Notes: generated by a model from the letters alone, not told the origin. 64,000 bases of DNA from JBBQSN01 sp963825505 (GCA_963825505.1 CAWGTL010000010.1:62001-126000); one strand, 5' to 3'; positions 16,201 to 24,577 are shown, counted from the first letter of the stretch. A program made the numbers and translations.

Positions 16201-16581
16201 GCCCTGCTGGTAGCGCTGGTAGGCCGTCTCGGCCGTCGTCGCACCCGTGAGGGCCTTGCCGGTCACGCCCGGGCTGGTCGCGGCGAGCCCGGCGACGCCT
16301 CCGGCGTAGGACGCCGAGCCGTCGTGGTCGAGCTTGATCATCACCGTGACCGGTGCGGAGTCGGTGCGCGCCAGGAGGGCGGGGTCGGTGCGGGCGAGCC
16401 TGCTCGCCGCCGACTTGGCGCCGGACACCGTGGCGGCGGCCGTCAGACCGGTCGCGGTGAACCGGTCCGCGCCGGTGGGGGTGCCGGGCGCCGCCTGGGC
16501 CGGTGCCACCACCCCGGCCGCGGCCAGCAGCAGGGCGGCCAGACCACCGACGAGGACTCGGGACGTGGTGCGACCGGACAT
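13261..16581 (-). CDS. Secreted subtilisin-like serine protease (S8) with PA domain
   Basis: An exported protease of 1106 residues. The signal peptide spans residues 1-30 and ends APAQA. An I9-type propeptide follows to about residue 185. The catalytic triad is Asp219 in YGNLDSGVWP, His296 in NGHGTHT and Ser610 in AGTSMSSPHVAG, with oxyanion Asn397. A protease-associated (PA) insert lies at about 455-550, then a beta-rich fibronectin-like domain after about 720. A C-terminal domain of about 230 residues contains NSNGYLVVGGG, APFWTDLDG and WIGVNGVQDISYAY. ATG 16581 has GGAGG upstream. No sortase motif or membrane anchor is seen at the C-terminus, so it is likely released. It stands alone in its transcription unit. 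Confidence 0.93.
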   Translation of the reverse strand: MSGRTTSRVLVGGLAALLLAAAGVVAPAQAAPGTPTGADRFTATGLTAAATVSGAKSAASRLARTDPALLARTDSAPVTVMIKLDHDGSASYAGGVAGLAATSPGVTGKALTGATTAETAYQRYQQGREASVVAALRAAVPSAQVGQRLRTVYGGIAATIPASSVEAVLAIDGVTAVQADTPRQLLTDSSAAFLNTQPVYTALGSTADAGQGVIYGNLDSGVWPEHPSLADQGNLAAPPGPARVCDFGDNPLTPATDPFVCQKKLIGGRPFLATYLSSPARAAAEPFHTARDSNGHGTHTTTTSAGNVVDGVSVLGSPKPPIHGMAPGAWVMSYKVCGIEGCFSSDSAAAVAQAVLDGVTVINFSISGGTDPFTDPVELAFLDAYAAGVLVSTSAGNNGPGAGTANHLSPWTMTVAASTQTREFASTLTVASSDGASLVVDGASITGGAGPLPLVFSSAAPYSRPLCDVPAPPGIFAGKIVACQRGVNARVDKGFNVLQGGAAGMVLYNPTLADIETDTHWLPTVHLADGTSLVAFAAAHPGLTATFTAGTARDGQGDVMAAFSSRGPAGLFLKPDVTAPGVQILAGDTPITEATESGPPGEYYQAIAGTSMSSPHVAGAAILLRATHPTWSPGQIKSALMTSALTSVVKEDLTTPADPFDMGAGRIDLGSSDRVPFTMDETAARFAALGNDALTAVHLNLPSVNAPVVPGILETTRVITSTSSRAVRIATSAQSPAGSKITVKPAKLTLRPGRSATLKITITTDAPLGAQQFGTIELKPVGSPQLHLPVAFVHEQGEVSLAQSCTPSSIALRATATCSVTATNASFDPAVVDLDTALDTELVAVSATGATITRPRALEVRGATLDGAELGVPSVDPGAGPAGYLPLDLFGIAPIAIGDEEFINFNVPAYEYNGRTYTSIGVNSNGYLVVGGGTSEDNNCCNLPAGPDPSPPNDVLAPFWTDLDGTGAAGILAGTLNDGVSTWLVVEHRVNVFGTTDTRAFQTWIGVNGVQDISYAYDPADMPSDPAGQDFLVGAENAAGEGDMVATLPTGDLVVTSTDPTPGASLQYTFTVRGVKTGNGTVTTQMRTPAVPGVTVVSSAVQVTRR

Positions 16582-16757
16582 GCCAGCCTCCGGGTTCGAC
16601 GAGCAGGAGTTGCCCGATCGACGGGCGGTCGATGACCCCTCGAAGGGGTGAGGCTGGTGCGCGGGCTCAGTGAACCACCACCCGTAGCGCGTGACAATGC
16701 CCTGTCCCCGTGCGGATTTCACGTAGTGTGACGGTTTGGCCCGGTGTGCCCTTCCCG

Positions 16758-17495
16758 TCAGGCGTCGGAGTTGCCCTTCCGGGCACGACCCAGGTAGACG
16801 CTGCACGCCGACCTGCCGCCGGTCACCGGGTTCGGGAAGTCGACGACCTCGCCGTGGACGTCGTCGAGCACCTCGCGCATCACGTCGAGGTACACGGCGG
16901 TCGGCGGGTCGTCGGACCACAGCCCGAACACCCCACCGGGACGCAGGTAGCGCACCAGCCGGCGCAAGCCGTCGGACGTGTAGAAGGCCCCGTGGCCGGG
17001 GTGCAGCGTGTGGTCCGGCGTGTGGTCGATGTCGACGAGCACGGCGTCGACCACCCGACCCGGCGCGTCCGGGTCGAACCCGTCGCCGGCTGCCATCGCG
17101 AAGAAGTCGCCGTGCACGAGCCGGGTGCGCGGGTCCTCGGCCAGCTCGGCGCCGCCGGGCACCAGATCCTCACGGTGCCAACGGATCACCTCGTCCAGCG
17201 CGTCGATCACGAGCACCTGGCCGACCCGATCGTCCGCGAGCACGGTGCGGGCCGTCCACCCGAGGCCCAGCCCACCGACCACGACGTCGAGGTGGTCGGA
17301 ACCAGCAGGGAGCATCGCGAGCCCCAGCGTGGCGAGCGCCACCTCGGACGCGGTGAAGAGGCTGGTCATGAGGTACTCCTCGCCCAGCCGCACCTCGTAC
17401 ACCTCGACGCCGAGCGACGGCTCGATCCGCCGGCGCAGCGCGATCTCCCCCATGGGGGTCTCGGCCCAGGCCAGCTCCTCGATCCGCGGTGACAT
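16758..17495 (-). CDS. Spermidine synthase-like methyltransferase-fold protein
   Basis: A Rossmann-fold SAM-binding protein of 245 residues resembling spermidine synthase (SpeE-like). VVVGGLGLGWTARTVL is the nucleotide-binding glycine loop, VLVIDALDEVIRWH provides the acidic ribose-binding residue, and VDAVLVDIDHTPDH is the position of the catalytic segment. The N-terminal substrate domain of true SpeE is mostly missing, so polyamine synthesis is not assured. The gene lies 21 bases after the beta-lactamase stop codon on the same strand, but the order means it could be the last member of that unit. Confidence 0.75.
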   Translation of the reverse strand: MSPRIEELAWAETPMGEIALRRRIEPSLGVEVYEVRLGEEYLMTSLFTASEVALATLGLAMLPAGSDHLDVVVGGLGLGWTARTVLADDRVGQVLVIDALDEVIRWHREDLVPGGAELAEDPRTRLVHGDFFAMAAGDGFDPDAPGRVVDAVLVDIDHTPDHTLHPGHGAFYTSDGLRRLVRYLRPGGVFGLWSDDPPTAVYLDVMREVLDDVHGEVVDFPNPVTGGRSACSVYLGRARKGNSDA

Positions 17496-17516
17496 CCCCC
17501 GACCGTAGTGCCGGGC

Positions 17517-18488
17517 TCAGCCGCCGAGCGCCTCCAGGGCGAGCGCGGTCGCGCGGGCCACGGCCTCGTCCGACGGCTCGTCGGCGTCCTCGTCCCGGCT
17601 GGTCAGGACGGCCACGACCAGCGGCGCCCGACCGGGCGGATGCAGCACCGCGAGGTCGTTGCGGTTGCCGAAGTCGCCGGTGCCCGACTTGCTGCCCACC
17701 ACCCAACCAGCCGGGGCGGCTGCGCGGACCAGGCCGTCGCCGGTCTCGCTCGCCCGCAGCCAGCCGTCCAGGAGGGCGCGGTCGTCCTGTGCCAGGCCGT
17801 CGTCGACCACCAGCAGGCGCAGGTCCGCGGCCAGCGCGCGCGGCGTCGAGGTGTCGCGCTCGTCGCCGGGCACGGCCGAGCTCATCTGCGGCTCGACCCG
17901 GTCGGTGCGCGTCGTGGTGTCGCCGAGGTCGCGCAACGCCGCCTGCAGCCCGACCGGCCCGCCGACGTGCTCGAGCAGCAGGTTGGTGGCGGCGTTGTCG
18001 CTCACCCGCACGGCGGCGTCGCACAGCTCGCGCAGCGTCATGGTGGTGCCGAGCCGGGTCTGCGCCACGGGGGAGTGCTGCACCAGGTCGCGCTGCTCGA
18101 CCGGCAGCGCCACGGCGTCGAGGTCGGTGGCGCTCGCGCGGTCGAGCACCACCGCCGCGAGCAGCGCCTTGAACGTCGAGGCGTGGGCGAACCGCTCGTC
18201 GGCGCGGTGCTGCACCGTCGCGCCGGTGCCGGTGTCGACGGCCAGCAGCCCGATCCGCACGTCCAGCTCGGTCTCCAGCCGGGTGATCGCGGTCAGCTCG
18301 ACGGGCGCGGGCGGTGTCGTCGGTGCGGGCGGTGTCGTCGGTGCGGGCGAGGACGTCGCGGCGGAGCTCGTCGTGGAGGGCGCCGGGCCCGACCGGTCAG
18401 CCAGGTCGCCGGACGGTCCCGTCGTGCACGCCGCCAGCAGCAGGCACGCCGTCACCGCGACCTGCGGCGCGCAGCGCCGTCGGGTCAC
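17517..18488 (-). CDS. Class A beta-lactamase-like lipoprotein
   Basis: A serine beta-lactamase-fold protein of 323 residues. The signal peptide ends in the lipobox LLAAC with the lipidated cysteine at 21, followed by a Ser/Thr/Pro-rich tether with a repeated PAPTTP unit. Catalytic motifs are S104-T-F-K107, S163-D-N165, Glu199 in RVEPQMSS (the omega-loop general base) and K267-S-G. The usual Asn after the omega-loop glutamate (position 170) is Ser. GTG 18488 overlaps the stop of the VOC gene. It would act on the outer face of the membrane; hydrolysis of beta-lactams is likely, but the spectrum cannot be inferred. Confidence 0.88.
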   Translation of the reverse strand: MTRRRCAPQVAVTACLLLAACTTGPSGDLADRSGPAPSTTSSAATSSPAPTTPPAPTTPPAPVELTAITRLETELDVRIGLLAVDTGTGATVQHRADERFAHASTFKALLAAVVLDRASATDLDAVALPVEQRDLVQHSPVAQTRLGTTMTLRELCDAAVRVSDNAATNLLLEHVGGPVGLQAALRDLGDTTTRTDRVEPQMSSAVPGDERDTSTPRALAADLRLLVVDDGLAQDDRALLDGWLRASETGDGLVRAAAPAGWVVGSKSGTGDFGNRNDLAVLHPPGRAPLVVAVLTSRDEDADEPSDEAVARATALALEALGG

Positions 18489-18859
18489 CCTCGAGCCTCA
18501 CGGGCCGGGTCGTCCGCCGGGCGCAGCAGGCAGAACTCGTTGCCCTCGGGGTCGCGCAGCACCTTCCACCGGTCGCCGTCGTAGACGTCGTCCGCGGTGG
18601 ACGCGCCGACCTCGAGCGCGTGCCGGACGGCCGCCTCGAAGTCGTCGGTGCGCAGGTCCAGGTGCAGCCGGTTCTTGACCTGCTTGCCCTCCGGCACCAG
18701 CCCGAAGTCGAGCCGCACCGAGGCGTTCCGCAGCTCGACGAAACCCTCCTCGTCGGCCTCGACCTCGCCCCCGAGCAGCCGCTGCCAGAACCGCGCGAGC
18801 GCCAGCGGGTCGTGGCAGTCGAACGCGACGGCGGCGATCCCCGTGATCGGTGTCCCCAT
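18485..18859 (-). CDS. VOC (glyoxalase/bleomycin-resistance fold) protein
   Basis: A 124-residue protein of two beta-alpha-beta-beta-beta modules. VAFDCHDPLALARFWQRLLGG starts the first module and the family's closing motif VLRDPEGNEFCLL ends the second. This subgroup (glyoxalase-like) is abundant in actinobacteria and mostly uncharacterised. ATG 18859 begins at the conserved N-terminus; a longer in-frame extension to 18994 is antisense to nothing conserved and is rejected. Its TGA overlaps the GTG of the beta-lactamase gene. Confidence 0.85.
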   Translation of the reverse strand: MGTPITGIAAVAFDCHDPLALARFWQRLLGGEVEADEEGFVELRNASVRLDFGLVPEGKQVKNRLHLDLRTDDFEAAVRHALEVGASTADDVYDGDRWKVLRDPEGNEFCLLRPADDPAREARG

Positions 18860-18881
18860 CGCCTCATCCCAGCACACCGGC

Positions 18882-19814
18882 TCAGCCGAGGGCGTGGACG
18901 AGGTCGAGCGCCGCCGGGGCCAGCGCCTGCTGCCGGGCCGCCCACACGGCGTCGGGCGAGGCGGTGCCGGCCACCAGCAGGGCCGTGACCGCACGCACCA
19001 GGAGCAGCGCCGACGCCGCGTCGAGCCCGGAGTCGGCGAGCACCTGGGCGCGCTCGTCCGCCGGGCCGGGCAGGTGCGCGCACAGGTACGCCAGGTCCCA
19101 GCCGGGCGGGCCGGCGCACAGGTGCTCGAGGTCGATCAGGCGCAGCCTGGCGTCGCCGTCGAGCAGCCAGTTGCCCGGGTGCGGGTCGGCGTGGGTCGCC
19201 ACGGCCGGCAGCTCCCACCACAGCGCGGTGCCGTCGTCGTCCACGACCGGGCCCGCGCTGACGGCCCAGTAGGCCGTCAGCAGGTCCTCGGCGAGGTCGG
19301 GGGCGTCGGGGAGCGCGGCGCGCACCCGGGAGGCCAGCTGCGGACGCGGCTTGGCGACGTCGGTGGCGGGCAGCGGCCGCAGCCCGTGGGCGGGCACCTG
19401 GGCGAGGTCGTCGAGCACCCGGGCCGCCGCGGCCAGCGTCGTGGAGTCCCAGGCCGACGCCGGTCCGCCGGGCACGGCCTGCATCACCAGGGCGGGCACC
19501 GTCGGGTCGGTGGCGATCGAGGCCGCCACCTGGTCGAACCGGTGCGCGCGCAGGTGCGACAGCGCCTCGCCCTCGCGCACCACCGCCTGCCCGGCCTTGG
19601 AGCCGGGCCCGTCGGTGGCCCACTTCACCACCACCTCGTGCCCGTCGGCCAGGTGGACGCGCACGACCTGCATCCCGGAGAACCCGCCGGACAGCGGCTG
19701 GGTGGCGACCGCCTCACCCAGCGTCACGCCGATGAACGCGACCAGGGCCGCGGGCAGGGCGAGGTCGCCGGCCTCGACGACGACGCCGGCTGCGGTGGCG
19801 GGTGCGGTGCTCAC
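18882..19814 (-). CDS. Aminoglycoside phosphotransferase-family small-molecule kinase
   Basis: A protein-kinase-like (APH/choline kinase) fold of 310 residues. The nucleotide-binding lysine lies in HEVVVKWATD. The Brenner motif is HADPHPGNWLL, with catalytic Asp and Asn, and the metal-binding motif is LIDLEHLCAG. The substrate is unknown; such enzymes act on antibiotics, sugars or choline. GTG 19814 is preferred over a longer start at 19895. It is 86 bases divergent from the LLM gene and 22 bases upstream of the VOC gene, so 18485-19814 may be one transcript with the beta-lactamase. Confidence 0.85.
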   Translation of the reverse strand: MSTAPATAAGVVVEAGDLALPAALVAFIGVTLGEAVATQPLSGGFSGMQVVRVHLADGHEVVVKWATDGPGSKAGQAVVREGEALSHLRAHRFDQVAASIATDPTVPALVMQAVPGGPASAWDSTTLAAAARVLDDLAQVPAHGLRPLPATDVAKPRPQLASRVRAALPDAPDLAEDLLTAYWAVSAGPVVDDDGTALWWELPAVATHADPHPGNWLLDGDARLRLIDLEHLCAGPPGWDLAYLCAHLPGPADERAQVLADSGLDAASALLLVRAVTALLVAGTASPDAVWAARQQALAPAALDLVHALG

Positions 19815-19900
19815 GACCGCGGCAGCATCGCAGCAGGACGGCCGGTGCGGGACCCCCGGGTCGCCTCGCGGCGTGCCGCGAGGACCGGTAGACACGACCG

Positions 19901-20863
19901 GTGACCGTCGTCGGCTTCCACGCCTCCCACGAGCAGGTGCACCCCCGCGAGCTGCTGCGCGCCGTCCGCCGCGCCGAGGAGGTGGGGTTCGACGCGGCGA
20001 TGTGCTCCGACCACTTCTCGCCGTGGAGCGAGCGGCAGGGCCACTCCGGCTTCGCGTGGTCCTGGCTCGGCGCCGCCCTCGCCACCACCGACCTCACCTT
20101 CGGGGTGGTGAACGCACCGGGGCAGCGCTACCACCCGGCGGTGATCGCGCAGGCGATCGCGACGCTGAACGCGATGTTCGACGGGCGGCTGTGGGTGGCG
20201 CTCGGGTCGGGGGAGCTGTCGAACGAGCACATCACCGGCGCGGTCTGGCCGCGCAAGGAGCTGCGCGACCGCCGCCTGCGCGAGTGCGTCGAGGTGATCC
20301 GCGCGCTGCTGCGCGGCGAGGAGGTCAGCCACGACGGGCTCGTGCACGTCGACCGGGCGCGGATCTGGACCCTGCCGGACGAGCAGCCGCTGCTGATCGG
20401 CGCGGCCGTCTCGCCGAAGACCGCTGCGGCGCACGCCGACTGGGCCGACGGTCTGGCCACCGTCAACCAGCCGGCCGACGTCCTGCGCGAGGTCGTCGCC
20501 GCCTACCGCGACGCCGGCGGCCGCGGCGACGCCACGCTGCAGGTGCACGTCTGCTGGGACCCGGACCAGGCGCGCGCCGAGCAGATCGCGCACGACCAGT
20601 GGCGCTCGAACGTGCTCGGGCCGCCCGCGAGCTGGGACATCGACTCGGCCGCGGTGTTCGACCAGGTCAGCGCGCACGTCACCGTGGACGCGGTGAAGGA
20701 CGCGGTGGTCGTCGAGCACGACCTCGGCCGGCTCACCGAGCGGCTGCGCGAGCTCGTCGCGATCGGCTTCGACCGGGTGTACGTGCACCACGTGGGCCAG
20801 GAGCAGCTGCCGTTCCTCGACGCCTTCGGCGAGCACGTCCTGCCCGGGCTGAAGGCCGCCTGA
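19901..20863 (+). CDS. LLM-class flavin oxidoreductase, TIGR03885-like
   Basis: A luciferase-like TIM barrel of 320 residues. Family motifs include GFHASHEQ at the N-terminus, CSDHFSPWSERQGHSGFAWSWLGAAL and LWVALGSGELSNEHI. These fit the group described as probable non-F420 flavin oxidoreductases. The start is GTG 19901. The stop overlaps the start of the GH13 gene (TGATG), so the two are translationally coupled. I have seen this pairing with a trehalose-synthase-like enzyme in other actinobacteria, but the biochemical link is unknown. Confidence 0.85.
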   Translation: MTVVGFHASHEQVHPRELLRAVRRAEEVGFDAAMCSDHFSPWSERQGHSGFAWSWLGAALATTDLTFGVVNAPGQRYHPAVIAQAIATLNAMFDGRLWVALGSGELSNEHITGAVWPRKELRDRRLRECVEVIRALLRGEEVSHDGLVHVDRARIWTLPDEQPLLIGAAVSPKTAAAHADWADGLATVNQPADVLREVVAAYRDAGGRGDATLQVHVCWDPDQARAEQIAHDQWRSNVLGPPASWDIDSAAVFDQVSAHVTVDAVKDAVVVEHDLGRLTERLRELVAIGFDRVYVHHVGQEQLPFLDAFGEHVLPGLKAA

Positions 20864-22560
20864 TGGACCTCACCCTCACCGGCGACCTGTGGTGGAAGAC
20901 CGCCGTCGTGTACTGCCTCGACGTCGAGACCTACTTCGACTCCGACGGCGACGGCGTCGGCGACCTCGCCGGACTCGCCCAGCGGATCGAGCACCTCGCC
21001 GACCTCGGGGTCACCTGCCTGTGGCTGATGCCCTTCTACCCCACGGCGGAGAAGGACGACGGGTACGACATCACCGACTTCTACGCCGTCGACCCGCGCC
21101 TCGGCACCCTCGGCGACCTGGTCGAGGTGGTGCGCACCGCCCACGACCGCGGCATCCGGGTCATCGTCGACCTGGTGGTCAACCACACCTCCGACCAGCA
21201 CCCGTGGTTCCGGTCGGCGCGGCGCAGCAAGAGCTCCCCGTACCGCGACTACTACGTCTGGCGGTCCGACCCGCCGCCGGACACCGGCGACGAGGTCGTC
21301 TTCCCGGGCGAGCAGGACGCGATCTGGACGCTGGACGAGCGGACCGGCGAGTACTACCTGCACCGCTTCTACCGGCACCAGCCCGACCTCGACGTGACCA
21401 ACCCGGCGGTCCGCGACGAGATCGCCAAGATCGTCGGCTTCTGGCTGGCACTGGGCATCGACGGGTTCCGGGTCGACGCCGTGCCGTTCCTGATCGAGAG
21501 CAGGGGCGCCTCGGCCGCGGGGGCGAAGGACCTCGGGGACGGGCACCAGCTGCTCAAGGACCTGCGCGCGTTCCTGGGCCGCCGCAACGGCGAGGCGATC
21601 CTGCTGGGGGAGGTCAACGTGCCCTACAAGGACCAGGTGAAGTTCTTCGGAGGGGCCGACGGCGACGAGCTGACGATGCAGTTCGACTTCATCGGCATGC
21701 AGCAGACCTACCTCTCGCTCGCCCGGCGGGACGCGCGGCCGCTGGCGCGCACGCTGCGCAAGCGACCTGCCCTGCGCGACACGCAGTGGGCGTCGTTCCT
21801 GCGCAACCACGACGAGCTCACCCTCGACAAGCTCACCGACGCCGAGCGCCAGGAGGTGTTCGACGCCTTCGGGCCGGAGCCCGAGATGCAGGTCTACGGA
21901 CGGGGTCTGGTGCGCCGGCTGCCGCCCATGCTCGACGGCGACCCGCGCCGGCTCCGGATGGCGTACAGCCTGATGTTCTCCCTGCCGGGGACCCCGGTGC
22001 TGTTCTACGGCGAGGAGATCGGGATGGGGGAGAACCTCGCCGCCGGCGGACGGCAGGCGGTCCGCACGCCGATGCAGTGGTCGGGCGACCAGCGCAACGG
22101 CGGCTTCTCCGACGCCGCGCCGTCGCGGCTGCCCAACCCGGTGGTCGAGGGGGCGTACGGGCCGAGGTTCGTCAACGTCGCCGACCAGCGGCGCGACGAC
22201 GACTCGCTGCTCGCGTTCATCACCCTGCTGGCCCGCCGCTACCGCGAGTGCCCCGAGCTCGGGTGGTCCGACGTCGAGGTGCTGGACCAGCCGCACCGCC
22301 CGGTGCTCGCGCACCTGGCGCGCTGGGACGACGGCGTGATGGTGGGTCTGCACAACGTCGGCGACGACGCGCTCGTGGTGCCGCTGCAGCTGCCCGCGGA
22401 GCTGCGGCCGGAGGGTGCCTGGGGAGGGTGCGAGCTGGTCGACCTGCTGCAGGACGGGCGCACAGCCCTCGACGGCCGCGGTCGCGCCGAGCTCGCGCTC
22501 GACGGCTACGGGTACCGGTGGCTGCGGCTCACCCGGCCGGGGGACCGCAGGCTGCTCTGA
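20863..22560 (+). CDS. Trehalose synthase-like GH13 enzyme
   Basis: A cytosolic alpha-amylase superfamily enzyme of 565 residues. The N-terminus contains WWKTAVVYCLDVETYFDS. The four GH13 regions are VDLVVNHTS, DGFRVDAVPF (nucleophile Asp), ILLGEVNV (acid Glu) and FLRNHDELTL (stabilising Asp). NHDELTLDKL and PMQWS are typical of trehalose synthase (maltose-trehalose isomerase). The family is about the right length, but the first motif has YCLDVETYFDSDGDGVGD instead of the usual trehalose synthase wording, so a related isomerising or hydrolysing activity is possible. It has a C-terminal all-beta domain. Confidence 0.85.
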   Translation: MDLTLTGDLWWKTAVVYCLDVETYFDSDGDGVGDLAGLAQRIEHLADLGVTCLWLMPFYPTAEKDDGYDITDFYAVDPRLGTLGDLVEVVRTAHDRGIRVIVDLVVNHTSDQHPWFRSARRSKSSPYRDYYVWRSDPPPDTGDEVVFPGEQDAIWTLDERTGEYYLHRFYRHQPDLDVTNPAVRDEIAKIVGFWLALGIDGFRVDAVPFLIESRGASAAGAKDLGDGHQLLKDLRAFLGRRNGEAILLGEVNVPYKDQVKFFGGADGDELTMQFDFIGMQQTYLSLARRDARPLARTLRKRPALRDTQWASFLRNHDELTLDKLTDAERQEVFDAFGPEPEMQVYGRGLVRRLPPMLDGDPRRLRMAYSLMFSLPGTPVLFYGEEIGMGENLAAGGRQAVRTPMQWSGDQRNGGFSDAAPSRLPNPVVEGAYGPRFVNVADQRRDDDSLLAFITLLARRYRECPELGWSDVEVLDQPHRPVLAHLARWDDGVMVGLHNVGDDALVVPLQLPAELRPEGAWGGCELVDLLQDGRTALDGRGRAELALDGYGYRWLRLTRPGDRRLL

Positions 22561-22651
22561 CGGGCCCTGCTCGCCGTCCTGGCCGCCCACGAGCTCGTGC
22601 GCCCGCTCACCCGGCTGGTGTGGGGCGGGCATCTCGAGCGGTCCGGTCTGA

Positions 22652-23965
22652 TCAGGGCAGCGGGCCGAGCGCCACGTCCAGGGCCGGGTCGCGACCGGCC
22701 ATGACGTCCTGCGCCGTCGGCGCCACCGGCAGGTGCGGCTCGATCGTCAGGCGCGGGTCGTCCGGGGTGCTGCGCTCCCAGTAGCGCGTGCTCACGCCCA
22801 CCTGCAGCGGCACCGGGAGGTGGTCGAGCCCGACCTGGGTCACGTCGTCCCAGAAGTTCAGCCCGCCGCCCATCGGCTCGCCCACGACCACCGGCTCCAG
22901 CGCCCGCTCGACGTCGGTGGCGAGGTTGCTGGCGGCGGAGAACGTGACCCTGTCGGTGAGCAGCACCACCCGCGCGCCGGCGCGGGTCGAGACCAACCGC
23001 TGCAGGGTGGCGAGGGTCGCGCCGTTGTTGGTGTTGTCGCCCCCCGGGTTCTGCCGCAGGTCGAGCAGCACGCGATCGATCTCGGGGGCGGCCACCAGGG
23101 CGTCGACGGCCTGCCGGGCCTCGGGCCCGGGCGGACGGATCTGGGTCAGCCGCCAGTAGACGGCCGAGGTGCCGGGCAGCCGCTCGGACCACATCGTCTC
23201 GTCGTAGCGGCGGTAGCGCGTCCGGTCGTCCTGGGGGAGCCGGAGCTCGGCGAAATCGCCTGCCCACGAGACGAACTCGGCGTGCGGCAGCGGATCGACG
23301 TCTGTCTCCCACGGCGTTCCGTCCCGCTCCAGGCCGAGCCGGACCGGACCGTCCCCGACCAGGCCGAGGCCGCGCAGCACCTGCAGCCGTCGCAGCAGGA
23401 GCGGACGGAAGGTCGGCACCGTCGCCGGCCCGTCGCGCGGCACGAGCGGCTCGACCGCGGCCAGCACGTCCTCGGCCGGGTGGTCCCCGATCCGCACCAG
23501 CCAGGAGCCGGCGAGCCGGTCGTCCCCGTCCGGCGTCGCGGTCACCAGCAGCCGGCCGTCCAGCTCCCACAGCCCGAGGGGGAGCAGGTCCCCCTCGTGC
23601 CCCGGCCGGGGCAGGGCGAACTGGTGGCCGTCGCGACCCTCCCGGCTGAGCATCGCCACCAGCCGCATCACCGCGACCGTGGTCTCGTCCGCCGAGAGCG
23701 TGGCGAGCCGGTCCTGCAGGTCGCGCAGCGCGCCGACGAACTCCTCCCGCGGCACCCCGTGGAACGGCTCGGGGTGGATCACCTCGAGCCGGCGCAGCAG
23801 CTCGTCCAGGTCGGCGACCGCCTGCGCCGCGCTCCCGGACGCGGTGCTGCTCCCGGTCGGGGACCCGGCGCCCGTCGTGGCCGGCGGGCGCGCCGCGCCG
23901 GGTCCGCACCCCGCCAGCAGCGCGACCGCGCCCGCCAGGGCGCCACGCCGGGTGATCTCCGCCAC
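22652..23965 (-). CDS. S41 (C-terminal processing) peptidase-like lipoprotein
   Basis: A 437-residue protein with a twin-arginine-like start (EITRRGALAGAVALLAGCG) whose lipobox LAGC would lipidate the cysteine. The C-terminal half has the S41 protease core. Region VLLDLRQNPGGDNTNNG is the substrate-binding strand and turn. VLLTDRVTFSAASNLA carries the predicted nucleophile Ser, and a TxxP-like segment follows. No PDZ domain is obvious between the N-terminal cap and the protease core. GTG 23965 lies 11 bases inside a palindromic operator shared with the divergent MarR gene. The 91 bases between its stop and the GH13 stop hold no recognisable gene. Confidence 0.82.
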   Translation of the reverse strand: MAEITRRGALAGAVALLAGCGPGAARPPATTGAGSPTGSSTASGSAAQAVADLDELLRRLEVIHPEPFHGVPREEFVGALRDLQDRLATLSADETTVAVMRLVAMLSREGRDGHQFALPRPGHEGDLLPLGLWELDGRLLVTATPDGDDRLAGSWLVRIGDHPAEDVLAAVEPLVPRDGPATVPTFRPLLLRRLQVLRGLGLVGDGPVRLGLERDGTPWETDVDPLPHAEFVSWAGDFAELRLPQDDRTRYRRYDETMWSERLPGTSAVYWRLTQIRPPGPEARQAVDALVAAPEIDRVLLDLRQNPGGDNTNNGATLATLQRLVSTRAGARVVLLTDRVTFSAASNLATDVERALEPVVVGEPMGGGLNFWDDVTQVGLDHLPVPLQVGVSTRYWERSTPDDPRLTIEPHLPVAPTAQDVMAGRDPALDVALGPLP

Positions 23966-23976
23966 GTCCGCGAAAG

Positions 23977-23994
23977 TAGTACGGCGCCGTAGTA
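23977..23994. promoter_or_regulatory. Palindromic operator candidate between S41 and marR genes
   Basis: TAGTACGGCGCCGTAGTA: a 12-bp perfect palindrome TACGGCGCCGTA, flanked by further symmetric TA pairs with one mismatch per side. It lies 11 bases upstream of the S41 start and 80 bases upstream of the marR start. MarR proteins usually bind such 16-20-bp palindromes in the divergent promoter they control. The proposed regulation is inferred from location. Confidence 0.55.
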
Positions 23995-24073
23995 TCTCGG
24001 AAGGGCCCGGCGTCCGGCGACACCGGATCGTGACGCGGGCCGAGGTCGCCGGACCGGAAGGGCGGGTGAGGAC

Positions 24074-24577
24074 GTGACCGTCGCCGCACCTCGACGGGTC
24101 AAGGGCACCTCCCTGCTGTTCGACGTCTTCGTGCTGGCCCAGGGCGTGGGGGAGATGCTCGGCGAGGCGCTCGCGGAGGGGCCGCTGACGGCGGAGGAGT
24201 ACGCCGTGTACAGCCACCTGCTGGAGACCGGTGCGTGCACGCCCACGCAGGTCTCCCGCGAGCTGAGGGCACCGGCGACCACGGTCTCGGACTGGGTCCG
24301 GACGATGTCCGGCCGCGGGCACGTCCGCCGCCGGCGCAGCCGCACCGACGGGCGGTCCTACGAGCTGGTCCTCACCGCCGCCGGCGTGCGTGCTCACCGG
24401 GAGACCAACCGCCTGTTCGAGGACGTCAACGCCCGGTTCCTCGAGCGGCTCGGCCGTCCGGAGGGCGAGGTGCGGCAGGTCCTGGCCGAGGTGCTGGCCG
24501 CCACCGGCCCCCCGACGGCGGTGCCGTCGGCGCCGGCGAGCGCGCGGGTGGTCGGGGACGACCCGCGCGGCCGGTAG
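24074..24577 (+). CDS. MarR-family transcriptional regulator
   Basis: A winged-helix regulator of 167 residues. The DNA-binding domain spans about residues 35-100, with LTAEEYAVYSHLLETGACTPTQVSRELRAPATTVSDWVRTM as helix-turn-helix and RRRRSRTDGRSYELVLTAAG as the wing. The C-terminal dimer helices follow, ending with an alanine- and proline-rich tail. GTG 24074 has GGTGAGG upstream. It is divergent from the S41 lipoprotein gene, with a palindrome between them, so that gene and itself are the likely targets. The ligand is unknown. Confidence 0.88.
   Translation: MTVAAPRRVKGTSLLFDVFVLAQGVGEMLGEALAEGPLTAEEYAVYSHLLETGACTPTQVSRELRAPATTVSDWVRTMSGRGHVRRRRSRTDGRSYELVLTAAGVRAHRETNRLFEDVNARFLERLGRPEGEVRQVLAEVLAATGPPTAVPSAPASARVVGDDPRGR

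Noticed and set aside
13618..16635. 1005-codon plus-strand frame opposite the subtilase
   Set aside because: Mirror frame; the subtilase on the minus strand has signal peptide, triad and PA domain.
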